This document shows positions 8,928 through 17,441 of a DNA stretch of 64,000 nt, one piece after another. Made by a program: the position numbers and the translations under genes. Every line of letters begins with the position of its first letter. Positions within the stretch are counted from its first letter, which is position 1. Origin of the DNA: Streptomyces sp. JHA26 (lineage in GTDB: Bacteria > Actinomycetota > Actinomycetes > Streptomycetales > Streptomycetaceae); NCBI RefSeq assembly GCF_002005565.1, contig NZ_BDJC01000002.1, positions 62,001-126,000 of the forward strand, written 5' to 3'. Below the pieces are notes generated by a model. That model saw only the letters and a program-made list of their open reading frames with translations, was not told the origin of the DNA and searched no databases.

Positions 8928-10169
8928 GTGTACGAACACGCGCATGCAGCAGCCGGGGCACGTTCGGCCGGCCGAGGTGGCCGCAGGCGGGGAAAGCGCG
9001 GCCTGCGGACCGTCGCCGTCGGGGCGGTCGCGACGGCCGTGATGACCGCCGGTCTCACCCTGCCCGCGTCGGCCGGGAGCACCGGGGACGGGTCGGCGGC
9101 GCGGGGCGGGCACGCGGCCACCCGGGCGGCCCTGGACTCGGTGGTCCGGGACGGATCGCCCGGTGGTATCGCGCTCGCCGAGCTGGGGCACACCACCTGG
9201 TCGGGACGCGCGGGCACCTCGGACCTGGCGACCGGCCGCACACCGCGGGCCGACGACCGCTTCCGGGTCGGCTCGATCACCAAGACGTTCGTGGCCACGG
9301 TGATGCTCCAACTGGAGGCCGAGGGAAAGCTGAGCCTGGACGACACGGTGGACCACTGGCTGCCGGGTCTGGTGACGGGAAACGGCAACGACGGCAGCGG
9401 GATCAGGCTGCGGCAGCTCCTCAACCACACCAGCGGCATCTACAGCTACACCGACGACGAGGACTTCAAACGGAGGGAGTTCGGCACCGACTTCCTCCGG
9501 CACCGCTACGACACCTGGACGCCCCGCCGGATCGTCCGGCTCGCCATGACCCACCGGCCCGTCTTCGCCCCCGGCGACGACTGGAGCTACTCCGACACCA
9601 ACTACGTCATCGCCTCCATGGTGATCCAGCGGGCCACCGGCCACTCCTACGCCCACGAGATCGAGCAGCGGATCCTCCGGCCCCTGCGCCTGGACTCCAC
9701 CAGCCTGCCGGGCACCCGCACCCGCGTCCCCGGGCCCAGCGGCCGCGCCTACTCGAAGCTGACCGGGGAGCTCGCCGGACCGGGAGGCCCGGACAGCGCG
9801 ACCTACGACGTCACCGAGTTCAACCCCTCCTTCGCGGGCGCCGCGGGAGAGGTGATCTCCGACAGCCGCGACCTCAACCGGTTCTACCGGTCCCTGCTCT
9901 CCGGCCGGCTCCTGGAGGAGCCCCAGCTGAAGGAGATGATGACGACCGTGCCGATCAAGGGCATGCCGACCTTCGCCTACGGCCTGGGGCTGATGAAGAT
10001 GACGTTGGCGTGCGGCACCGAGGTGTGGGGGCACAACGGCGGCATCCAGGGCTCCATCTCGCAGACCATGGCGACGGCGGACGGCCGTCACGTGCTGTCG
10101 GTGAACTTCAACGGCGACTGGAACGTCCACGAACAGCGGGTCGTCGACGCCGAGTTCTGCGGCGCCTGA
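8928..10169 (+). CDS. Secreted serine hydrolase (class C beta-lactamase / DD-peptidase fold)
   Basis: A 413-residue protein with an Arg-rich start followed by a hydrophobic segment ending in LPASAG (about residues 30-50), a Sec or Tat export signal. The penicillin-recognising fold is clear: SITK with Ser116 and Lys119, YSDTNY with Tyr221, and HNGG with His369. Such proteins are D-alanyl-D-alanine carboxypeptidases, esterases or beta-lactamase-like enzymes acting outside the membrane; the sequence alone does not tell which. GTG at 8928 is preceded by GGGAG about 7 bases upstream. It stands alone, with no obvious operon partner. Confidence 0.88.
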   Translation: MYEHAHAAAGARSAGRGGRRRGKRGLRTVAVGAVATAVMTAGLTLPASAGSTGDGSAARGGHAATRAALDSVVRDGSPGGIALAELGHTTWSGRAGTSDLATGRTPRADDRFRVGSITKTFVATVMLQLEAEGKLSLDDTVDHWLPGLVTGNGNDGSGIRLRQLLNHTSGIYSYTDDEDFKRREFGTDFLRHRYDTWTPRRIVRLAMTHRPVFAPGDDWSYSDTNYVIASMVIQRATGHSYAHEIEQRILRPLRLDSTSLPGTRTRVPGPSGRAYSKLTGELAGPGGPDSATYDVTEFNPSFAGAAGEVISDSRDLNRFYRSLLSGRLLEEPQLKEMMTTVPIKGMPTFAYGLGLMKMTLACGTEVWGHNGGIQGSISQTMATADGRHVLSVNFNGDWNVHEQRVVDAEFCGA

Positions 10170-10477
10170 GCGACGGGGACGCCCCCCTTCGAGTCGGGCG
10201 CGTCCGTATCGAGGACGCCCTCGCGCGTCAGGGGAAGGCATCGCGGCGTCCTGTGCCCGCTCCACGGGCGAGGGGCGCGCGGTGATGCCGTCCACGACCG
10301 CGGCGCCGGTCCGGATCACGGGCCGGGACCGCTTGCCGGCGTTGACGCCCTCGGCGTCCTCGAGCGCTCGGCGGAAAGCGCGCCGGACGTGCGGAGTGCA
10401 GGGCCTGGTCGGCAGGGGGAGACTGGAATCGGTGGCACGGTCGAGGACGTGGATCTCGCATCCCGGGCGCCGGCTGG
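10170..10477. other. Intergenic stretch without a supported gene
   Basis: About 308 bases between the serine hydrolase and the BBE-domain remnant. It is open in several frames because of high GC but none shows recognisable similarity. If the BBE fragment was once a full FAD-linked oxidase, its FAD-binding half should lie here, and I do not see it. Confidence 0.4.
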
Positions 10478-11053
10478 GTGACGGCGGACGAGGAGCGCCT
10501 GGCCGAGGCGTTCGCCGTGGTGGACGAACCGGCGCCCTCGGCCTTCCACTTCACCGCGCCGGTCCCGTTCCCGGCACTCCAGTCGCTGTTCGACCACCTC
10601 ATCCCGAAGGGGCTGCAGTGGTACTGGCGGGGTGACCTGTTCGACGCGGTACCGGACGGCGCGATCGACGTGCACGCGAAGTACCTGGAGGCCCTCCCGA
10701 CCGACCTGTCGACGATGCACCTGTACCCCGTCGACGCGGCGGGATCCCGCGCGGGTGCGGACGACACGGCGTGGACGTACCGGGACGCCGTCTGGTCCGG
10801 CGTGATCGGCGGCATCAGCCCGGAGCCGGCCGAGGCGGACCTGGTCCGGAGCTGGTGCGTGGACTACTGGAGCGAGCTGCACCCGTACTCGATGGGCGGC
10901 GCGTACGTGAACTTCATCGGCGCGGACGAGGGCCAGGACCGGGTCCGCGCCACCTACCGAGGGCACTACGACCGCCTGGCCCGGGTGAAGCGCACCTACG
11001 ACCCGGACAACTTCTTCCGCCACAACCAGAACATCGCTCCGGCAGCCGCCTGA
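10478..11053 (+). pseudogene. FAD-linked oxidoreductase remnant (C-terminal BBE half only)
   Basis: The frame encodes the C-terminal part of a berberine-bridge-type FAD oxidase: FHFTAPVPFPALQSLFD, then GAYVNFIGADEG and the closing block YDRLARVKRTYDPDNFFRHNQNI, which is the BBE domain signature. The family is about 450-500 residues with an N-terminal FAD-binding PCMH domain carrying the flavin-attachment residues. Only about 190 residues remain, and no PCMH motif occurs upstream. The GTG at 10478 is simply the first start codon in frame with no convincing ribosome site. I read it as a decayed gene. Confidence 0.7.
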
Positions 11054-11313
11054 CGGAGGCTCCTGGCCGCTCGGCCGCGCTCGACGGCCGAGCGGCCGGG
11101 CCGTCCTGGCGCCGAGACGTGCGGCCGCGCCGGGAACAGGGGCTCCGGCCCGGGCTGTTGCACCGACCGGGGGGCCGGTGCCGCACGGGCGGAGCCCGGA
11201 GACCGCACGGTCGTCCGACCCGACGGGACCCGTGCCCCGGGCCCCGGACCCCGGGATCGCGGTGCGCCCGCCGTGGCGCGGACCGAGACGTACTTCTGCA
11301 GGAGGACTGCTTG

Positions 11314-12147
11314 ATGACCGACCGTCCCTTGACGCTCATGGCGGTGCACGCCCACCCCGACGACGAGGCCACCGGAACCGGAGGGGTCCTCGCGCGGTAC
11401 GCCGCGGAGGGCATCCGCACCGTCCTCGTGACGTGTACCGACGGCGGTTGCGGTGACGGACCGGGGGGTGTCAAACCCGGCGACCCCGGGCACGACCCGG
11501 CGGCCGTCGCACGGATGCGCCGTCAGGAACTGGAGGCGAGCTGCGAGGTCCTGAAGATCAGCGATCTGGAGATGCTGGACTACGCCGACTCCGGGATGGC
11601 GGGCTGGCCGAGCAACGACGCCCCGGGATCCTTCTGGCGGACCCCCGTGGAGGAGGGCGCGGCCCGGCTCGCGGAGCTCATGCGGCACTACCGGCCCGAT
11701 GTGGTCGTCACCTACGACGAGAACGGCTTCTACGGCCACCCCGACCACATCCAGGCCCACCGCATCACGATGGCGGCGCTGCGGATGACCACGCTGACGC
11801 CGAAGGTGTACTGGACCACGGTGCCCCGCTCGGCGATGCAGCGGTTCGGCGAGCTCATGCGCGAGTTCCAGCCGGACATGCCGGAGCCGGACCCCGCCGA
11901 GGCCGCCGCGATGGCCGAGATCGGCCTCCCCGACGACGAGATCACCACGTGGGTGGACACCACCGCGTTCAGCGGCCAGAAGTTCGACGCGCTGGCCGCG
12001 CACGCCAGTCAGGGCGAGAACATCTTCTTCCTCAGGATGGGCAAGGAGAGGTTCGGCGAGCTGATGGGCATGGAGACCTTCGTGCGCGTCCGGGACGCCA
12101 CCGGCGCGGCCGTACCCGAGAACGACCTCTTCGCCGGACTGCGCTGA
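11314..12147 (+). CDS. LmbE-family zinc deacetylase (MshB/Mca-like)
   Basis: A 277-residue protein of the GlcNAc-PI de-N-acetylase fold. The zinc and catalytic motif HAHPDDEATGTGG is near the N-terminus, and YGHPDHIQAH supplies the third metal ligand in the middle. In actinobacteria this family includes MshB (mycothiol biosynthesis) and Mca (mycothiol S-conjugate amidase); the length and motifs fit but do not separate them. AGGAGGA at 11300-11306 precedes the ATG at 11314. It is followed by its own terminator, so it is probably monocistronic. Confidence 0.85.
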   Translation: MTDRPLTLMAVHAHPDDEATGTGGVLARYAAEGIRTVLVTCTDGGCGDGPGGVKPGDPGHDPAAVARMRRQELEASCEVLKISDLEMLDYADSGMAGWPSNDAPGSFWRTPVEEGAARLAELMRHYRPDVVVTYDENGFYGHPDHIQAHRITMAALRMTTLTPKVYWTTVPRSAMQRFGELMREFQPDMPEPDPAEAAAMAEIGLPDDEITTWVDTTAFSGQKFDALAAHASQGENIFFLRMGKERFGELMGMETFVRVRDATGAAVPENDLFAGLR

Positions 12148-12161
12148 TCCGCTCACCCGGC

Positions 12162-12193
12162 GCGTCACCCTCCCGCTCCGGGGAGGGTGGCGC
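12162..12193 (+). terminator. Terminator after LmbE-family gene
   Basis: GCGTCACCCTCCC (12162-12174) pairs with GGGAGGGTGGCGC (12181-12193) with one G-T pair, a 13-bp stem just 14 bases after the stop codon. Confidence 0.7.
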
Positions 12194-12281
12194 GGTTCGG
12201 CCGGGACTGCTTCTCGTCGCCCTCCGTCACCGGGATCCGGGCGCTCACCGCTCCCCCCTGCGCGGGGGACACGGAGACGGC

Positions 12282-13762
<1,481 letters not shown>

Positions 13763-13795
13763 TCCGGACCGACCTGGTTCGACCGATCCGCGGCC

Positions 13796-13837
13796 GAGGG
13801 GGCCGGTGCGACGCCGAGGCGTCGCACCGGCCCCCTC
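13796..13837 (+). terminator. Terminator after argG
   Basis: A perfect 20-bp stem: 13796-13815 (beginning GAGGGGGCCGG) pairs with 13818-13837 (ending CCGGCCCCCTC), with only GA as loop. It is one of the strongest hairpins in the window and separates argG from the DUF2975 gene. Confidence 0.85.
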
Positions 13838-13853
13838 GTCATTGTCCGCCACC

Positions 13854-13882
13854 TTGCCCCACCTATCGAATTTCGATAACTT
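13854..13882 (+). promoter_or_regulatory. DUF2975-XRE promoter with operator in the spacer
   Basis: TTGCCC (13854-13859) and TAACTT (13877-13882) are 17 bases apart. Inside the spacer and touching the -10 box is a perfect palindrome, TATCGAA-T-TTCGATA (13864-13878). A second short palindrome TCGATCGA follows at 13894-13901. AT-rich symmetric DNA is rare in this genome, and the cotranscribed XRE protein is the obvious candidate binder, which would make the operon autoregulated. Confidence 0.55.
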
Positions 13883-13911
13883 TCCATCGTTGCTCGATCG
13901 AAGGAGGGGTG

Positions 13912-14409
13912 ATGGGACAGCTGACCGTGCTCGCGCTGCGCGCCGTGATCGGAGTACTGCTCGCCGGTTCGGTGTTCGTCCAGGCCGTGATGGTGCCGCT
14001 GCTGGCCGAGGACCTCCGGGGCGCGGACCCGGACCTGGTGGCCGCGCGGACCCCCGTGCTCGTGATCGTCGTCCTGGGTGTCGTCACCGCCCAGGTCGTC
14101 ATGGTCTGCGTGTGGCGGCTGGTGACGATGGTGCGACGCGGGACGGTGTTCTCCCCCGGCGCCTTCCGCTACGTGCACATCGTGATCGGTGCCTTCGTGG
14201 CGGCCGCGCTCCTGGTGTTCGCGCTCGGGACCGTCCTGGCACCGGGCGAGGCCGTCGCCCCGGGCGTCGTCCTGCTGCTGGGCGGGATCGCCGTCGCGGT
14301 CCTGGGTGTCGCGCTGATCGTGCTCGTCCTGCGGATGCTCCTCGCCCAGGCCGTCGCCCGCGACGTCGAGGCGTCGCGGATGCGGGCCGAGCTGGCCGAG
14401 GTGATCTGA
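13912..14409 (+). CDS. DUF2975-domain membrane protein
   Basis: A 165-residue protein with four predicted membrane helices: LALRAVIGVLLAGSVFVQAVMV, VLVIVVLGVVTAQVVMVCVW, VIGAFVAAALLVFALGTVL and VLLLLGGIAVAVLGVALIVLVL (approximate). This is the DUF2975 arrangement, commonly found upstream of a short YozG-like XRE regulator. AAGGAGG lies 4-5 bases before the ATG at 13912; the GTG one codon upstream is too close to it. The stop overlaps the next start (TGATG), implying translational coupling. The function of the family is unknown. Confidence 0.85.
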   Translation: MGQLTVLALRAVIGVLLAGSVFVQAVMVPLLAEDLRGADPDLVAARTPVLVIVVLGVVTAQVVMVCVWRLVTMVRRGTVFSPGAFRYVHIVIGAFVAAALLVFALGTVLAPGEAVAPGVVLLLGGIAVAVLGVALIVLVLRMLLAQAVARDVEASRMRAELAEVI

Positions 14410-14711
14410 TGCCGATCGTGGTCGACATCGACGTGATGCTGGCCAGGCGCAAGATGTCGGTGGGCGAGCTCGCGGAGCGCGTCGGCATCACCCCCGCCAA
14501 CCTGGCGGTCCTCAAGAACGGCCGCGCCAAGGCCGTACGCTTCGCGACGCTCGCCGCGCTCTGCGAGGCGCTCGACTGCCAGCCCGGGGACCTGCTCCGC
14601 TGGGAGGCCGGGGACGCCACGAGCGGCGCGGACGCCGCGGGCACCGGGGCCGCCGCGGGCACCGGGGCCGCCGCGGGCACTGGGGCCGCCGGGGCCGCCG
14701 GGGGCGGGTGA
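14409..14711 (+). CDS. Small XRE/YozG-type transcriptional regulator
   Basis: A 100-residue protein whose first 65 residues form a compact helix-turn-helix: MLARRKMSVGELAERVGIT, then NLAVLKNGRAKAVRFATL and ALCEALDCQPGDLL. This is the XRE/Cro family subtype paired with DUF2975 proteins. The C-terminal tail is a low-complexity repeat of GTGAAA units encoded by an 18-bp tandem repeat. It overlaps the DUF2975 stop by one base. It probably binds the TATCGAA/TTCGATA palindrome in the operon promoter. Confidence 0.85.
   Translation: MPIVVDIDVMLARRKMSVGELAERVGITPANLAVLKNGRAKAVRFATLAALCEALDCQPGDLLRWEAGDATSGADAAGTGAAAGTGAAAGTGAAGAAGGG
14637..14690 (+). repeat. 18-bp tandem repeat, three copies, inside XRE gene
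   Basis: The unit GCGGGCACCGGGGCCGCC is repeated at 14637-14654, 14655-14672 and 14673-14690 (one C-to-T change in the third), with a half copy after. It encodes the Ala-Gly-Thr-rich tail of the regulator and can change length by slippage without breaking the frame. Confidence 0.8.
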
Positions 14712-14820
14712 CGCCGCACGCGGGCGGGGCGGTTCCGGGTGGTCGGCGGCAGCCGTCCGGGCGCACTCTGGGAGAAGATCCTCCTTGTCCACAGGCACCC
14801 GTCCGGGAAGGACCCGACCC

Positions 14821-15111
14821 GTGATCATCTTCGGCACCAAGGGATACCTCTACCAGCTCGCGATACTGACGCTGGTCTGCCACTCCTGCGGCACCCCCTC
14901 CGCGCACACGCTCAGGAAGCGCGTCGTCAAGTTCACCCTGTTCTTCGTGCCGCTCTTCCCCTTCTCCACCAAGTACGCGCTCCAGTGCACCTTCTGCGGC
15001 GCCGAGCAGCAGGTGACCAAGGAGCAGGCCGAGCAGCTCCAGGCCCAGGCCGCGGCCGGCCAGGGCGGACCGGCGTACGGACAGCCGCAGCAGCAGCCGT
15101 ACCGGTCCTAG
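14821..15111 (+). CDS. Zinc-ribbon protein, conserved in Streptomyces
   Basis: A 96-residue protein with two cysteine pairs, CHSCG near residue 16 and CTFCG near residue 58, which fit a zinc ribbon split by a hydrophobic segment (VVKFTLFFVPLFPFSTKY). The C-terminus is Gln-rich and disordered. The GTG at 14821 gives the start VIIFGTKGYLYQLAI; GGAAGGA is about 10 bases upstream. The role is unknown; the hydrophobic stretch could associate with the membrane. Confidence 0.75.
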   Translation: MIIFGTKGYLYQLAILTLVCHSCGTPSAHTLRKRVVKFTLFFVPLFPFSTKYALQCTFCGAEQQVTKEQAEQLQAQAAAGQGGPAYGQPQQQPYRS

Positions 15112-15136
15112 GGCCACTTTCGCAACAGGCCCTAGG
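15107..15136 (+). terminator. Terminator overlapping the zinc-ribbon stop codon
   Basis: CCTAGGGCC (15107-15115) pairs with GGCCCTAGG (15128-15136), a perfect 9-bp stem with a 12-base loop. The left arm includes the TAG stop codon. Confidence 0.6.
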
Positions 15137-15170
15137 CTCCCGCCCGTCGCCACGTCTCGGTGAGACGCAC

Positions 15171-15189
15171 CGTCACCCGGGAGGTGACG
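15171..15189 (+). promoter_or_regulatory. Inverted repeat upstream of the two-RCK gene
   Basis: CGTCACC and GGTGACG are separated by five bases, and a further GGTCACC follows at once. It lies about 100 bases before the RCK gene and may be an operator; no promoter boxes are clear. Confidence 0.3.
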
Positions 15190-15283
15190 TCCGGTCACCG
15201 CCGGGACCGGCAGTCCTCACGCGTCCTCGACGCCGCCCCCGCGCCCTGGAACCGGCCGGACCGCTCGGGGAGTCTCCTGCGGT

Positions 15284-17242
15284 GTGGTGAGCGTTCCGAA
15301 CCAGGTTCCGCCGGGCGGCGCGCCCGGCGACGCGTCCGCGCACATGGTGGTGTGCGGCGACGACGGGCTGGCGCACCGGCTGGCGGCCGAACTGCGCGGG
15401 GTCTACGGCGAACAGGTCACGCTGGTCGTCCCGCCCTCCGGGCGCCGGGTGCGCCAGCCGGTGGTGGGCCGGGCCCGCGCGGCCTCGGCGGCGCTGCTGG
15501 ACCGCTTCAACGCGGCCGTCAACCGGACGGGCAACGGCGACGCGGGAGGCTCCGGGCGGGAACTGGAGGCCGCCGAGGCGACCGAGGACGTGCTCGCCGA
15601 GGCCGGCGTGGACCGGGCCGCCGCACTCGCCCTCGTCTACGACGACGACGAGACCAACATCCGCGCCGCCCTGACCGCCCGCCGGCTCAACCCGCGGCTG
15701 CGACTGGTGCTGCGCCTGTACAACCGGCGGCTCGGCCAGCACATCGAGGCGCTCCTCGACCAGAGCGCCGCGCTCGCGGCCGGTGGCGGGCGCCCCACCG
15801 GGCCGGACGGCGCCGAGGCCTCCACGACCGTGCTCTCCGACGCCGACACGGCGGCGCCCGCCCTCGCGGCGACCGCGCTCGTCGGCACCAGCAAGGTCGT
15901 CCAGACGGACGGGCTGCTGCTGCGCGCGGTGGAACGGCAACCGCCCCGTCCCGGCGAGGTCGCCGACCCCGGGCTGTGCACGCTGGCCCTGCTGTCCGCG
16001 ACGAGCAACGACCCCGCCGGTACGGACGGTTCGGAGGGCAGCGGCGAGCAGGGGCCGCAGCTGCTGCCCGACGCCGCGGCGGTCCGGGCGGCCACCGGCC
16101 GCGGCACCGTCGTCCTGGAGCAGGTGTCGTACTCGGGCCCGTCCCTGCCCGCCGGGCGGGCCGGGGTGCCGCCGTTCGCCTCGCTGTTCTCGCGGCGGCT
16201 GCGGTGGTCCCTGGCCGGCCTGGCGGCCTGCGTGGTCGCGCTCGCCGTGGCGCTCATGGTGGTCACCGGCGACCATCCCCTGCACGCGACGTACGTGACG
16301 CTGCTCGACCTGTTCGCCATCAACGAGCCCGCGCACAACGAGGACTCCGGGCGCCAGGTGCTGCAACTGCTGTCCGGCTTCGTCGGACTGCTGCTGCTGC
16401 CGGTGCTGCTGGCGGCCGTCCTGGAGGCCCTGGGGACCTTCCGCACCGCCTCCTCGCTGCGCAAGCCGCCGCGCGGGCTCGGTGGGCACGTCGTCCTGCT
16501 CGGTCTCGGCAAGATCGGCACGCGGGTGCTGACCCGGCTGCGGGAGATGGACATCCCCGTGGTGTGCGTCGAGGGCGATCCCGAGGCACGCGGCATGGCG
16601 ACCGCACGGCGGCTGCGGGTGCCGGTGGTGCTCGGGGACGTCACGCAGGAGGGCGTCCTGGAGGCGGCCAAGATCCACCGCGCGCACTCCCTGCTCGCGC
16701 TGACCAGCGTGGACACCACGAACCTGGAGGCGGTGCTGTACGGCCGGTCCGTGCGGCCCGACCTGCGCGTGGTGCTGCGCCTGTACGACGACGACTTCGC
16801 GACCGCCGTGTACCGCACCCTGCGCTCCGCGCATCCTCGTGCCCTCACCCGGAGCCGCAGCGTGACGCACCTGTCCGCGCCCGCGTTCGCGGGGGCGATG
16901 ACGGGCCGCCAGATCCTGGGGGCGATCCCCGTCGAGCGGCAGGTGCTGCTGTTCGCGGCGGTGCGGGTGGCGGGGCATCCGCAGCTGGAGGGGAAGACGG
17001 TCGGGGAGGCGTTCCGGGCGGGGGCGTGGCGGGTGCTGGCGCGGGAGGTCTCCGACGGGGTGGGTGCGGGTGCCGGCGGCGGCGCCGGTGCCGGTGCGGA
17101 AGGGGCTCGGGGGGCGCGGTTGGTGTGGGAGCTGCCCGACACGTACGTCCTGCGGGGCGAGGACCGGGTGGTGCTGGCGGCGACGCGGCGGGGGCTGGCC
17201 GAGCTGCTGGGGCGGCGGGCGCGGCAGGGGGCGGGGTCATAG
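15284..17242 (+). CDS. Two-RCK (TrkA-N) membrane protein, ion-transport related
   Basis: A 652-residue protein. An N-terminal nucleotide-binding RCK/TrkA-N domain (MVVCGDDGLAHRLAAEL near residue 21) runs to about 150. Two hydrophobic helices follow (LAGLAACVVALAVALMVV near 310 and FVGLLLLPVLLAAVLEAL near 368). A second RCK domain then carries VVLLGLGKIGTRVL near 405 and a TrkA-C-like end. The loop between the helices lacks a K+ selectivity filter (no TVGYG-like motif), so it is not an ordinary channel subunit. It may regulate, or contribute to, a cation channel or transporter. The start is uncertain: GTG 15284 or GTG 15287. Confidence 0.75.
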   Translation: MVSVPNQVPPGGAPGDASAHMVVCGDDGLAHRLAAELRGVYGEQVTLVVPPSGRRVRQPVVGRARAASAALLDRFNAAVNRTGNGDAGGSGRELEAAEATEDVLAEAGVDRAAALALVYDDDETNIRAALTARRLNPRLRLVLRLYNRRLGQHIEALLDQSAALAAGGGRPTGPDGAEASTTVLSDADTAAPALAATALVGTSKVVQTDGLLLRAVERQPPRPGEVADPGLCTLALLSATSNDPAGTDGSEGSGEQGPQLLPDAAAVRAATGRGTVVLEQVSYSGPSLPAGRAGVPPFASLFSRRLRWSLAGLAACVVALAVALMVVTGDHPLHATYVTLLDLFAINEPAHNEDSGRQVLQLLSGFVGLLLLPVLLAAVLEALGTFRTASSLRKPPRGLGGHVVLLGLGKIGTRVLTRLREMDIPVVCVEGDPEARGMATARRLRVPVVLGDVTQEGVLEAAKIHRAHSLLALTSVDTTNLEAVLYGRSVRPDLRVVLRLYDDDFATAVYRTLRSAHPRALTRSRSVTHLSAPAFAGAMTGRQILGAIPVERQVLLFAAVRVAGHPQLEGKTVGEAFRAGAWRVLAREVSDGVGAGAGGGAGAGAEGARGARLVWELPDTYVLRGEDRVVLAATRRGLAELLGRRARQGAGS

Positions 17243-17286
17243 GGGCGCCGCCCCTCTGCGACCCCGCCAGGGGACCGGCCCCCTGG
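17231..17286 (+). terminator. Nested and tandem hairpins ending the RCK gene
   Basis: GCGGGGTC (17231-17238) pairs with GACCCCGC (17260-17267) and encloses AGGGGCG/CGCCCCT. Immediately after, CCAGGGG (17267-17273) pairs with CCCCTGG (17280-17286). They span the RCK stop codon and the convergent gap before the S9 peptidase gene. Confidence 0.6.
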
Positions 17287-17441
17287 ACCCCCGGCCCATG
17301 CCCACCCACCACCCGACTCGGTCGGCCGAGAAGCGGACCCGCAGGCCGCGACCCGGGCAGCCGGGGAACCGACCCACAGGCCGACCCGAGCAGCCGGAAA
17401 ACCGGCCCACCGCCCGGCCCGGGTCGCCGGGACGCCGGGGA

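Noticed and set aside
10282..10635. Open frame between the serine hydrolase and BBE remnant on the plus strand
   Set aside because: No similarity, no ribosome site, and it overlaps the better-supported BBE frame.
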